From assembly GCF_006516965.1 (NCBI RefSeq), contig NZ_VHLH01000008.1:1-64000 (forward strand): 64,000 nt of DNA. Reading direction: 5' to 3'. Source of the DNA: Pararhizobium mangrovi. GTDB taxonomy: Bacteria > Pseudomonadota > Alphaproteobacteria > Rhizobiales > Rhizobiaceae. Position 1 is the stretch's first letter, and every line of letters starts with the position of its first letter. Positions 25,330 to 33,580 of this stretch are shown piece after piece. Position numbers and translations under genes: made by a program. Under the pieces are notes generated by a model. That model ran no database searches. It was not told where the DNA came from and saw nothing but the letters and a program-made list of their open reading frames with translations.

Positions 25330-26784
25330 ATGTTTCTCGGGCTCGATCTTGGAACCTCTGGCGTCAAGGCTCTGCTCGTCGACGCGGATCAACGCATCGT
25401 CGGCTCCGGCAACGCCGCGCTGACGGTCTCGCGCCCGCATCCGGGCTGGTCCGAACAGGACCCCGCCGACTGGGTTTCGGCCGCACGCGAAGCGATTGCC
25501 GCGCTCGGCAGCCGGCCGGGCATCGATCTCGAGACGATACGCGGTATCGGCCTTTCCGGGCACATGCACGGCGCGACCCTCCTCGATGCCGGCGATACGG
25601 TGCTGCGACCCTGCATCCTTTGGAACGACGTGCGCAGTCACGTCGAGGCGAAGGAACTCGACGACGAGCCGGCCTTTCGCGAGATCACGGGAAACATCGT
25701 CTTTCCGGGCTTTACCGCACCGAAGCTTCGCTGGGTAGCGAAGAACGAGCCGCAGATCTTCGAAAAGGTGGCGAAGGTGCTCCTTCCGAAGGACTACCTT
25801 CGGCTCTGGCTGACGGGCGAGCATATCTCGGACATGTCGGATTCGTCCGGCACCGCATGGCTCGACATGGGCGCGCGCGCCTGGTCGGACACGCTGCTTG
25901 GCGCCTGCGACATGCGCCGCGACCAGATGCCGGCACTCGTCGAAGGATCGGAAGTCGGCGGCAAGCTGCGCGCCGATCTCGCATCCGAACTCGGCCTTTC
26001 ACCCGGTATTCCTGTCGCCGGCGGTGCGGGCGACAACGCGGCCTCGGCATGCGGCATGGGCACCGTCGCCCCCGGCACGGCCTTCGTCTCGCTCGGCACG
26101 TCGGGCGTTCTCTTCGCGGCGAACGCCAGCTATCTTCCGAACCCGGACAGCGCGGTGCACGCCTTCTGCCATGCCATGCCGCAGACATGGCACCAGATGG
26201 GCGTCATCCTCTCGGCCACCGACGCGCTCAACTGGTATGCCGGCATTGCCGGCGCCAAGCCGGGCGACCTGACCGGCGAACTCGGCGAAAACCTCAAGGC
26301 GCCGGGTTCCGTCACCTTCCTGCCCTACCTTTCCGGCGAGCGGACCCCGCACAACGATGCGGCCATTCGAGGAAGTTTCGTCGGTCTCGCCCACGAATCG
26401 GACCGGAGCGCATTGACCCGTGCCGTGCTCGAAGGGGTGAGTTTCGCCTTCCGCGACTGCATGGAGGCGCTGCGGGCAGCCGGTACCGAGCTGGACCGCG
26501 TCACGGCCATCGGCGGCGGTTCGCGGTCGCATTACTGGCTGAAGGTCATGGCGACGGTGCTCGACGTACCGGTCGACGTGCCCGCCGACGGCGATTTCGG
26601 TGCCGCCTTCGGTGCTGCGCGTCTGGCGCTTTGCGCGGCAGAAAATGCCGATGCGCACGAAATCTGCACGCCGCCCGCGACCGAAAGTACGATCGAGCCG
26701 GAGGTCGGAATGCGCGACGCGTTCGCCTCCGCCTATGAGCGCTACCGCGCTGCCTATCCCGCCGTTCGCGGGCTCATGAACTGA
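25330..26784 (+). CDS. xylB: Xylulokinase, FGGY family
   Basis: This 484-residue cytosolic kinase would phosphorylate D-xylulose to xylulose 5-phosphate. The N-terminal ATPase motif is LGLDLGTSGVKALLVDADQR, the substrate region is LSGHMHGATLLD near residue 75, and the catalytic Asp is in GGAGDNAASACGMG near residue 235. FGGY signature 2 follows as AIGGGSRSHYWLKVMA near residue 395. Length is family-typical. GGGAGGAAAAACCGC gives a good ribosome binding site. No xylose isomerase or xylose transporter is adjacent. It is divergent from the degenerate FAA-hydrolase gene. Confidence 0.93.
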   Translation: MFLGLDLGTSGVKALLVDADQRIVGSGNAALTVSRPHPGWSEQDPADWVSAAREAIAALGSRPGIDLETIRGIGLSGHMHGATLLDAGDTVLRPCILWNDVRSHVEAKELDDEPAFREITGNIVFPGFTAPKLRWVAKNEPQIFEKVAKVLLPKDYLRLWLTGEHISDMSDSSGTAWLDMGARAWSDTLLGACDMRRDQMPALVEGSEVGGKLRADLASELGLSPGIPVAGGAGDNAASACGMGTVAPGTAFVSLGTSGVLFAANASYLPNPDSAVHAFCHAMPQTWHQMGVILSATDALNWYAGIAGAKPGDLTGELGENLKAPGSVTFLPYLSGERTPHNDAAIRGSFVGLAHESDRSALTRAVLEGVSFAFRDCMEALRAAGTELDRVTAIGGGSRSHYWLKVMATVLDVPVDVPADGDFGAAFGAARLALCAAENADAHEICTPPATESTIEPEVGMRDAFASAYERYRAAYPAVRGLMN

Positions 26785-26840
26785 GCATCGGCGATTGACA
26801 GGTCGCGGCCGCCGTTTCGTCGGCGTCGGCCGCCAGCCGC

Positions 26841-27506
26841 TCAGCCGCTTTGTGCTTCGGCTTCGATCGTCTCGTAGTCCTTCGAAAGGTCCGTGCGGAC
26901 CAGGGCGGCGACGAGGCGCGGGAAATCCGTGCGGTCGACGAGGCGGGCAAGCCCCTTGGTCGAGGCCGGAAGCCCGAGGCGGCCGGCCGCCTTCAGCGCC
27001 TTCTTGTCGGCGAAGGGATAGAGCTCGTCCCAACTGATCTGCGCCTCGCGGAAGAAGATGTCGACGCCGACATCGCCGAGCCCCTTGAACGCCTTCAAGC
27101 GCTCGCGTTCGGCCTGCGGATCGTAGCCGGCATCGTCGCGCAGGACGCGCAGGTCGCCGCGATAGTCGTCGAGCAGCGTCGACGTCGCGTCGTGGAGCAT
27201 GGAGGCGGTGCGCTCGTCGAAGCGGGCGTAGCCGGCATGGTTCAGCGTACGAACGCGATCTTCCCAATGGCTGTCGACGAGCTTCTCGGGCGTCGTCCAA
27301 CCCTGATCGGCCAGCGCGCGGGCGGCCGAAACGGCGATGTCGCTCTTGATGCGCGTGCTCATCAGAATGGATGCGCAGAGCCAGCGGAAAAGCGGCGAGG
27401 GTGTATTCTTCTCGATATCGATCCCGAGTTCGTCGCAATAGGTGAGCCCGTGATCGTCGAGCAGATGATGGATGATGGCCTTCTGTGGATTGCTGTGCGC
27501 GGTCAT
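26841..27506 (-). CDS. HhH-GPD (endonuclease III-like) protein lacking the catalytic Lys
   Basis: This 221-residue helical protein resembles the endonuclease III fold: SPLFRWLCASILMSTRIKSDIAVSAARAL matches the early helices and LKAFKGLGDVGVDIFFREA the helix-hairpin-helix. In endonuclease III the hairpin reads GVGRKTA, with the catalytic Lys; here the aligned stretch is GLGDVGV with no Lys. There is no C-terminal four-cysteine 4Fe-4S loop. It may bind DNA without glycosylase-lyase activity or act through another residue. GGGAGGAAG before the ATG supports the start. Confidence 0.65.
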   Translation of the reverse strand: MTAHSNPQKAIIHHLLDDHGLTYCDELGIDIEKNTPSPLFRWLCASILMSTRIKSDIAVSAARALADQGWTTPEKLVDSHWEDRVRTLNHAGYARFDERTASMLHDATSTLLDDYRGDLRVLRDDAGYDPQAERERLKAFKGLGDVGVDIFFREAQISWDELYPFADKKALKAAGRLGLPASTKGLARLVDRTDFPRLVAALVRTDLSKDYETIEAEAQSG

Positions 27507-27746
27507 CGGTCTTCCTCCCACGGCAACAAGTTCACGAAATTCCGGATATCGGCAGAATTCGTGATCGTACGGAAGCGTTCCGCGAAAAGGCGCTGCCTGC
27601 GAAAAAAATATTAACGATGGCGCACGGCGGCTCCGGTCTCCGATCCTCCGAGCACGGGTGAGGCGAGCGGCAAGTACGCCATCCCGTGGCGAGAATCTCT
27701 TACGCAAGAACGGGTTGGGGAGAGATGCAGCCAGCGCGTCAAACGC

Positions 27747-28015
27747 TAGAGCCTTTCAGGTTTATACGGAAACGCTCTGTTCGATCGTGCCGGTTTCCCA
27801 CGCGAAGGCGATCGCAGCGCGATGTGGTTCATCGGGCAAGATCGCCGAACAAAGTGGGAGAGCGGCACGGTCGAACCCTTCGGGCCGGCCCTGTTTGCGC
27901 CATGACGCTTCGACGGATGGCTCGACCGTACCACCAGTACGCTCGTCGACATCCGTCTCGGTCCTGACGCAAACAGGGTCGGCAGAGTGTTTCCGTATAA
28001 ACCTGAAAGGCTCTA
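27747..28015. repeat. 269-bp palindromic intergenic element with 33-bp inverted ends
   Basis: The ends 27747-27779 and 27983-28015 are reverse complements over 33 bases with one mismatch. Each reads outward-in as TAGAGCCTTTCAGG followed by TTTATACGGAAAC. A second internal inverted pair lies inside the right half (GGCCCTGTTTGCGCCA near 27885 against TGACGCAAACAGGGTC near 27965). Near the centre GACGGATG and CATCCGTC pair around GTACCACCAGTAC. No ORF of note is inside. The right terminal TAG (on the minus strand) serves as the stop codon of the glycosyltransferase gene. The rest of the gap (27508-27746) holds no recognisable feature. It resembles RIME-type mosaic elements of Rhizobiales. Confidence 0.85.
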
Positions 28016-29704
28016 ACGACCGCTCGCGGAAAAGAGCGTGACGGTCAGCCAGTCGCCCTTGCTGTAGTCGAAACCCTTGATGGTCGCGAGGGGCTCGGCT
28101 TTCGTTTCCGTACGCGCGAGCGTGTCGTCGAAGCGTTTGCGTTTTCCGGCGGTTACGGCCGCGATCGCGCAACGCGGATCGGCCGCGAGTGCGCGCGCCG
28201 CCCCTTCGCCGTCGGTCAGCATCGTATGCGTGCCGGCAAGGAAGATCAGGCTCGGTTCCTCGAAGCCGGCGACGGTCAGCCGGCTTTTGGCGCAGGGGCG
28301 GTTCGCCTCGTAGGCGTTTGCGATGTCGCGCCCGAGCCAGACCGGCTTCAACGATGGAAGGACGATCGCGATCACGAGGGCGAAGGTGACGAGCGCCGAA
28401 CCGGCGGCACCGGCGATCGCCATGCCCGGTCGTCGCTTCAGCACGAAACCGCTCGAAAGCGCGCCGGCGGCGAGCGCGAAGAGGGCGGCGCCAAGGCCCG
28501 CGAGCGAGAAGGTGCCCGTCGCCCACAGCGGCAGGGCGATCGCGGCGGCAGCCAGGGCGATCGTCGCGAATACGTGGCCGGCACGTGTCGCCCAGTCCAG
28601 CCAGCGTTGCCAGCGCCGCTCGAACGGATGCGCGAGCAGGCCTTCGCCGAGCGCCCATGCCAGCGCCAGCACGACGGCGGGATAAGCGGGCAGGATATAT
28701 TGCGGCAGCTTGGTGGGGACGGCTTCGACCACCAGCCAGTAGGGAACGTACCAGGCAAGCAGGAAGGCGAGCCGCGGATCGGTGCGGAAGCGGGTGATCG
28801 CGAAGAGGCCGGCACGCAACGCCATCGAGCCGAACGGCCACATGAAGACGACGAAGATCGCCGCGAAGAAGCCGGGCGGGGCGCCGTGGCTCTCCTGTGC
28901 GCCGGCGACCTTGCCCATGAGGTCGTGGCCGACCGATTCGCGCCAGAACGCGCCGCCGCTGTGCACGCTGATCAAAAGCAGCCACGGCGCGACGATGAGG
29001 ACGACGATGGCGAGGCCCGCCAGTGGTCGAAGCCGCCTCAGCCACTTGAACTCGCGATAACCGAGGGAAAGGGCGGCGCCGGTGAGCAGGCTGACCAGCG
29101 GGCCGACCGGCCCCTTGACGAGGGCGCCGGCGCCGATCGCGCACCAGAAGACGATCGCCGTCGCTCGCCCCGTCGGCTGCCCCGTCCGGCTTTCGAGCCA
29201 GATCCTGGCCAGCGCCGCCTGCGCGAAGACGACCGTCGCCAGCAGGAAGGCGTCCGTCTTGGCGATGTGCCCTTCGACCACCAGGCCGAGGATCGACGCT
29301 TGAACGATACCGGCGAAAAGTCCCGCGCTTCCACCGAAAAACAGCGCCGCGAGCCAGCCGGTCGCAAGCACGGCGAGTGCCGCGCCGAGGACGGAAACGA
29401 GACGGTAGACCCAGATCGGCGCGTCGGCGCCGTGTCCGGTCAGCGCAAGGGAAGCCGATTGCAGCCAGTAGATGCCGACCGGCTTCTTGTAGCGCGGCTC
29501 GTCCTGGAAGCGGATGTCCACGTAATCGCCGCTTTCGACCATCTGCCGCGTGGCCTGAACGTAGCGCGCTTCGTCACGATCGGTCGGCGGCAGGTTGGCG
29601 ATCCCCGGCAGGAACGCGGCGAGCGAGACAAGTACGAGAACGAGCGCGTGAAGCGGCGGCAGGACCCGGGCGGAGCGTGCTGGCATGGGCAAAGCGGGAT
29701 CCAT
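28013..29704 (-). CDS. GT39/ArnT-like lipid A glycosyltransferase
   Basis: This 563-residue inner-membrane enzyme has about twelve hydrophobic segments followed by a C-terminal periplasmic domain (about 450-563). The first periplasmic loop contains the GT39/GT83 acidic motif PPTDRDEARYVQATRQMVESG near residue 40, and later GHIAKTDAFLLATV. Such enzymes move a sugar from a polyprenyl phosphate to lipid A or core. Upstream genes encode a lipid A N-terminal-domain protein and a GT2 polyprenyl-phosphate sugar transferase, forming one operon (7-bp spacing). The sugar is unknown; rhizobial RgtA-D transfer galacturonate. Its stop codon lies in the palindromic element. Confidence 0.88.
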   Translation of the reverse strand: MDPALPMPARSARVLPPLHALVLVLVSLAAFLPGIANLPPTDRDEARYVQATRQMVESGDYVDIRFQDEPRYKKPVGIYWLQSASLALTGHGADAPIWVYRLVSVLGAALAVLATGWLAALFFGGSAGLFAGIVQASILGLVVEGHIAKTDAFLLATVVFAQAALARIWLESRTGQPTGRATAIVFWCAIGAGALVKGPVGPLVSLLTGAALSLGYREFKWLRRLRPLAGLAIVVLIVAPWLLLISVHSGGAFWRESVGHDLMGKVAGAQESHGAPPGFFAAIFVVFMWPFGSMALRAGLFAITRFRTDPRLAFLLAWYVPYWLVVEAVPTKLPQYILPAYPAVVLALAWALGEGLLAHPFERRWQRWLDWATRAGHVFATIALAAAAIALPLWATGTFSLAGLGAALFALAAGALSSGFVLKRRPGMAIAGAAGSALVTFALVIAIVLPSLKPVWLGRDIANAYEANRPCAKSRLTVAGFEEPSLIFLAGTHTMLTDGEGAARALAADPRCAIAAVTAGKRKRFDDTLARTETKAEPLATIKGFDYSKGDWLTVTLFSASGR

Positions 29705-29710
29705 CGGATG

Positions 29711-30040
29711 TCAGTCGGTCTTCGCCATCGCCCGGCGCTCGTTGGCGATCAGCCAGAGATTGCGGCTGTAGATGACCAGCCCCATCGCCTGACCGGCGAT
29801 GAAGACCGGATCCTTGCGGCTGATCGCGTAGATGAGCAGCAGCATCCCGCCGAAGAGCGAAAAGAACCAGAATGCCACCGGTACGACGCTGCGCTTGGCC
29901 CGTTCCGAGGCGAGCCACTGAATGACGAAGCGCATGGAGAACGAGGTCTGCGCCAGGAAGCCGAGCGCCACCCACCAGTCGAACTGGGCGACGAAGACGG
30001 CGTGAAGCCAGTGCGCGAACGCGGCCGGGATTTCAGCCAT
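29711..30040 (-). CDS. Lipid A biosynthesis N-terminal (LAB_N) domain protein
   Basis: This 109-residue protein has three hydrophobic segments (about 23-40, 53-75, 80-98) with the LAB_N hallmarks FDWWVALGFLAQTSFSMRFVIQWLASER and YAISRKDPVFIAGQAMG. The domain is found alone or fused to lipid A glycosylation enzymes and is thought to work with polyprenyl-linked sugar transfer, possibly as a flippase partner. Its start overlaps the stop of the GT2 gene by eight bases and it ends seven bases before the GT39 gene. Confidence 0.9.
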   Translation of the reverse strand: MAEIPAAFAHWLHAVFVAQFDWWVALGFLAQTSFSMRFVIQWLASERAKRSVVPVAFWFFSLFGGMLLLIYAISRKDPVFIAGQAMGLVIYSRNLWLIANERRAMAKTD

Positions 30041-30752
30041 GCGCCACCTCCTCGACCTTCGGGCGCACGCGCATGCGCCGGCGCAGCCACCACACGCCGA
30101 AAAGATCGAGAACGCCTCTCAATCCGCGATCGAGGATACCGTAGTTCGAGCGGCCGTAGCGACGCTCTCGGTCGATCACGTCGACATGCGCCACCCGATA
30201 GCCTTCGCGCAGCACGAGGGCGGGCAGGTAGCGATGCCAACCGTCGAAATAGGGCAGTCTGCGAAAGACTTCGGTCGGCAGCGCCTTCAGGCCGCAGCCC
30301 GAATCGTGCGTGTCGTCGGCAAGCAGCCGGCTGCGGATGCCGTTCGCGAAACGCGAGGAAATCTGTTTCATGCGCGTATCGGTTCGCCCGATCCGGTGGC
30401 CGGCGACGAGGCCGGTCGCGGGGCGGCCCTCTTCGAGCCTGGCCACGAGCAGCGGCAGATAGGCTGGATCGTTCTGGCCGTCGCCATCGAGCGTGGCGAC
30501 GATCGCGCCGCGCGCTGCGATCATGCCCGTTCGAAGTGCCGCGCTCTGGCCCGCGGAGCGGTCGTGGCGAAGGTGGCGCACCGGCGCATCGTTCGATGCC
30601 CGGTCGGCGAGCACCGTCGCGGTGGCATCGGTCGATCCGTCGTCGACGACGATGACCTCGTGTTCCATGGCGGCCATGGCGCGGGCGATCTCGTCGAGCA
30701 GGAAGGCGAGATTGTCCGCTTCATTCCGACAGGGAATGACGATGGAGATCAT
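30033..30752 (-). CDS. Family 2 glycosyltransferase, polyprenyl-phosphate sugar synthase-like
   Basis: This 239-residue enzyme has the GT-A fold signatures ISIVIPCRNEADNL at residue 2, VVDDGSTDATATVL near residue 35, and TLDGDGQNDP near residue 88 for the metal/nucleotide-sugar DxD. It resembles dolichyl-phosphate mannose synthase, ArnC and RgtE, which load a sugar onto a polyprenyl phosphate. Unlike ArnC it has no C-terminal transmembrane pair, so it probably associates with the membrane through its basic tail or through the LAB_N protein. It is first in the three-gene operon. Confidence 0.9.
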   Translation of the reverse strand: MISIVIPCRNEADNLAFLLDEIARAMAAMEHEVIVVDDGSTDATATVLADRASNDAPVRHLRHDRSAGQSAALRTGMIAARGAIVATLDGDGQNDPAYLPLLVARLEEGRPATGLVAGHRIGRTDTRMKQISSRFANGIRSRLLADDTHDSGCGLKALPTEVFRRLPYFDGWHRYLPALVLREGYRVAHVDVIDRERRYGRSNYGILDRGLRGVLDLFGVWWLRRRMRVRPKVEEVAHG

Positions 30753-30879
30753 GCAAGGACCCGCGTTTCATACCTCGACCCGGACGAGGCGCGCGCTTCA
30801 TTAGCACCGATGCCGGCAGGAGGCTACGGGGCCGTTCCAGCGCCTTCGGGATCGCAAGCGCGCGGCGGACGACCGAGGC

Positions 30880-31683
30880 TCAGCCGTCGTCTTCGGGATG
30901 GCCGGCCGCAGCGAAGCCGCCGCCCTGGTAGACGACCGCCGGATCGTTCGGATCCTCGGGCGCGGCCTCGGCAAGGACGCTTTCGCGCCATTTCGCGGCG
31001 GTATGCTTCGGTTTCCAGCCGAGGAAGCTCGAGCCCGAATTGTCCCACCAGCTCTCCTCGTTGTCGGAGGCGCCGTAGACGATCGTATTGGCGAGGCGGG
31101 GCGAGGCGAAGGCACGCGCGCACAGGTCTGCCAGGTCCTCGACGGCGAGCCACGTCGCCAGCATGCGCGGGTTTTTCGGCTTTTCGAAGCACGAGCCGAT
31201 GCGCACCGACAGGCATTCCTGGCCAAACTTGTGAAAATAGAGGCTCGCCAGATTCTCGCCGAAGGCCTTGGAGACGCCGTAGAAGGAGTCCGGCTGCGGC
31301 ACGACGTCGATATGGAGCCTTTCGTCGCGGCGATAATAGCCGATCACGTGGTTGGAACTGGCGAAGACGATGCGCGGCCGGCCGTGCCCGCGCGCGGCCT
31401 CGAAGAGGTTGTAGGCGCCGACGATGTTGCCCTCGAGGATGGTATCGAAGGGCTTTTCCACCGATATGCCGCCGAGATGGATGATGCCGTCGCAGCCGAA
31501 CACGAGATCCGAAACGGCCTGCCGGTCGGAAAGCTCGCAGGCGGTGAAGCTCTCATGGCCCGCCAGATCCGAAATCGGCTCGCGGTCGGAAAGCACGACG
31601 CTTTCGGCGAAGTCCGGCAGGAAGGGGCGCAGCGCCTTGCCGACGCCGCCGGCGGCACCCGTCATCAGAAGCTTCTTCAGCAT
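30880..31683 (-). CDS. udh: Uronate dehydrogenase
   Basis: This 267-residue NAD-dependent SDR oxidises D-galacturonate or D-glucuronate to the aldaro-1,5-lactone. The Rossmann motif is MTGAAGGVGKALRPFL, followed by CDGIIHLGGISVEKPFDTILEGNIVG and the catalytic Tyr/Lys in YGVSKAFGENLASLYF. I recall near-identical segments (HLGGISVEKPF, ASSNH.IGYY, WWDNS..FLGWKPK) in the characterised Agrobacterium enzyme, also about 265 residues. It is the last gene of the minus-strand arm of the uronate locus, nine bases after dctM. Confidence 0.94.
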   Translation of the reverse strand: MLKKLLMTGAAGGVGKALRPFLPDFAESVVLSDREPISDLAGHESFTACELSDRQAVSDLVFGCDGIIHLGGISVEKPFDTILEGNIVGAYNLFEAARGHGRPRIVFASSNHVIGYYRRDERLHIDVVPQPDSFYGVSKAFGENLASLYFHKFGQECLSVRIGSCFEKPKNPRMLATWLAVEDLADLCARAFASPRLANTIVYGASDNEESWWDNSGSSFLGWKPKHTAAKWRESVLAEAAPEDPNDPAVVYQGGGFAAAGHPEDDG

Positions 31684-31692
31684 GGTCGTTCC

Positions 31693-32973
31693 TCAGTTCA
31701 TCAGGTTGGGCAGGGCCATGGAGATGGGCGCGAAATAGGTCGTCAGCATCAGGGCGACGAGGATTGCCAGGTAGAAGGGCCAGATCGTCTTCACCGCCTG
31801 CTCGATGCGCACGTCGCCGATCACGCAGCCGACGAAGAGGCAGGCGCCGACCGGCGGGGTGCACAGTCCAAGCCCGAGATTCATCATCATGACGATGCCG
31901 AACTGGATCGGATCCATGCCGATGTCGGTGACGACCGGCAGGAAGATCGGCGTGCAGATGAGGATGAGCGCCGCCATGTCCATGATCATGCCGAGCACGA
32001 GCAGCATGACGTTCAGCATCAGCAGGATGATGATCGGGTCGCTCGAGATCGACGTCAGCAGGTTCGCGAGGTTGTCCGGCACGCGGTAGAGCGCCAGCAT
32101 GTAGGCGAAGGCCGACGCGCAGCCGACGAGGATCATGACGAGCGCCGTCGTGCGCACCGCGCTGGCGACGGCCGTCTTGAAGGCGGTCCATGTCAGCTCG
32201 CGATAGACTAAGAGCGTCACCACCACCGCGTAGATCGCTCCGAAGGCGCCGGACTCTGTGACCGTCAGGATGCCCGAAAGCACGCCGCCGACGATGATGA
32301 CGGCCGTCAGCAGGCCGGGCAGCGAGACGATGAAGCTCGTCAGCAGCGTTCGCCAGCCAGGAAAGGGCTCGGCGGGATAGCCGCGGCGCACTGCCACGAA
32401 ATAGGCCGCGACGGCAAGGCACATGCACATGACGACGCCCGGAACGATGCCGGCGATGAAGAGCTTGCCAACGGATATGCCGCCGCCCGCCGCGACGACG
32501 TAGAGCAACATGTTGTGGCTCGGCGGGATGACGACGCCGGCGATCGACGAGGTGACCGTGACGTTCACCGCATAGTCCGCGTCGTAGCCCTTTTCCTTCA
32601 TGACCGGCATCAGGATCGAGCCGAGCGCGGAGGTGTCGGCGACCGCCGAGCCGGAGATGCCGCCAAAGAGCATGGAGGAGACGACGTCGACCATGCCGAG
32701 GCCGCCGCGCATGCGCCCGACGGCGGCGGCGGCGAAGCGTACGAGCCGGTTGGCGATGCCGCCATGCAGCATCAGCTCGCCGGCGAAGATGAAGAAGGGG
32801 ATGGCCAGAAGCGAGAAGGTCGAAATTCCCGAAAGGATGCGCTGGAAAGCGACGAAGAGCGGCAGCCCCTCGTAGACGAAGGCGGCAAGCGAGGCGAGGC
32901 CGAGCGCGAAGGCGACAGGAGCGCCGACGACGAGGCCGAGCAGGAAGAGGCCGAAAAGGATGGTGAGGCCCAT
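31693..32973 (-). CDS. dctM: TRAP transporter large permease DctM
   Basis: This 426-residue protein has about twelve transmembrane segments and the DctM features AIPFFIFAGELMLHGGIANRLVRFA, MLFGGISGSAVADTSALGSILMP and GLGLCTPPVGACLFVGC. It forms the Na+-coupled translocation subunit of a tripartite TRAP importer with DctQ (16 bp upstream) and DctP. Position in the uronate locus indicates uptake of hexuronates or aldarates. Confidence 0.95.
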   Translation of the reverse strand: MGLTILFGLFLLGLVVGAPVAFALGLASLAAFVYEGLPLFVAFQRILSGISTFSLLAIPFFIFAGELMLHGGIANRLVRFAAAAVGRMRGGLGMVDVVSSMLFGGISGSAVADTSALGSILMPVMKEKGYDADYAVNVTVTSSIAGVVIPPSHNMLLYVVAAGGGISVGKLFIAGIVPGVVMCMCLAVAAYFVAVRRGYPAEPFPGWRTLLTSFIVSLPGLLTAVIIVGGVLSGILTVTESGAFGAIYAVVVTLLVYRELTWTAFKTAVASAVRTTALVMILVGCASAFAYMLALYRVPDNLANLLTSISSDPIIILLMLNVMLLVLGMIMDMAALILICTPIFLPVVTDIGMDPIQFGIVMMMNLGLGLCTPPVGACLFVGCVIGDVRIEQAVKTIWPFYLAILVALMLTTYFAPISMALPNLMN

Positions 32974-32988
32974 GAAGCCGTTCCGCTT

Positions 32989-33510
32989 CTAGCGTTTGAA
33001 ATTGCGCTCGACGACGTCGAAGGCGGCGAAGGCCACCATGAGCACGCCGCAGATGAAGAGCGGCACGGCACGCCATGTCGCCGTGACCCCCAGCATGGGG
33101 AGCACGCGGTCGGCATTCGTCAGCATCAGCTCGTACCCCTGCCAGCCCATCAGAATGCCGAAGGCGATCACCACGACATCGGAAAGGAAGCGCATGATCG
33201 CCCGCGGTACGGCCGGCATGCCCTCGCGCACGAAGTCGATGCTGAGATGGGTATGGCGTCGCACGCCGACGGCCGCGCCGAGGCATGTGATGTAGATGAT
33301 GAGAAGGAGCGAGAGCTGCTCCACCCAGGTCGGCGTGTCGTTGAGGACGTAGCGCCCCCAGACCAGCCAGCCGAAGGTTGCGATGATGACGACGAGGGCG
33401 ATACCGGCGACGAGCATGCACAGCCATGCGATGCCGTCGAGGACGCGGGCGACGGCGACGATCGCCGGCGGCGGGGACGAACCCTCGGTTTCATGGTCGT
33501 TTGGCGCCAC
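32989..33510 (-). CDS. dctQ: TRAP transporter small permease DctQ
   Basis: This 173-residue protein has four transmembrane segments (about 27-50, 58-80, 97-120 and 138-160) with TWVEQLSLLLIIYITCLGAAVGVRRHTHL, the DctQ core. The start is GTG (MAPNDHETEG), as no ATG is available in frame upstream of the first helix. It lies between dctP and dctM as in most TRAP operons. Confidence 0.93.
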   Translation of the reverse strand: MAPNDHETEGSSPPPAIVAVARVLDGIAWLCMLVAGIALVVIIATFGWLVWGRYVLNDTPTWVEQLSLLLIIYITCLGAAVGVRRHTHLSIDFVREGMPAVPRAIMRFLSDVVVIAFGILMGWQGYELMLTNADRVLPMLGVTATWRAVPLFICGVLMVAFAAFDVVERNFKR

Positions 33511-33580
33511 GGGAAGGATGCCGTTCTTGCCGGAGGAAAGGCCGGGCGCAGGGTGCGCCCGGCGGTGGAAGCGGGGCGAC

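Noticed and set aside
27508-28012. CRISPR or tandem repeat array
   Set aside because: The repeats are inverted, not direct and regularly spaced; there are no cas genes in the window.
28226-30655. 809-codon open frame antisense to the lipid A glycosylation operon
   Set aside because: Arg/Glu/Asp/Gln-rich shadow translation; the opposite strand has three recognisable overlapping genes.
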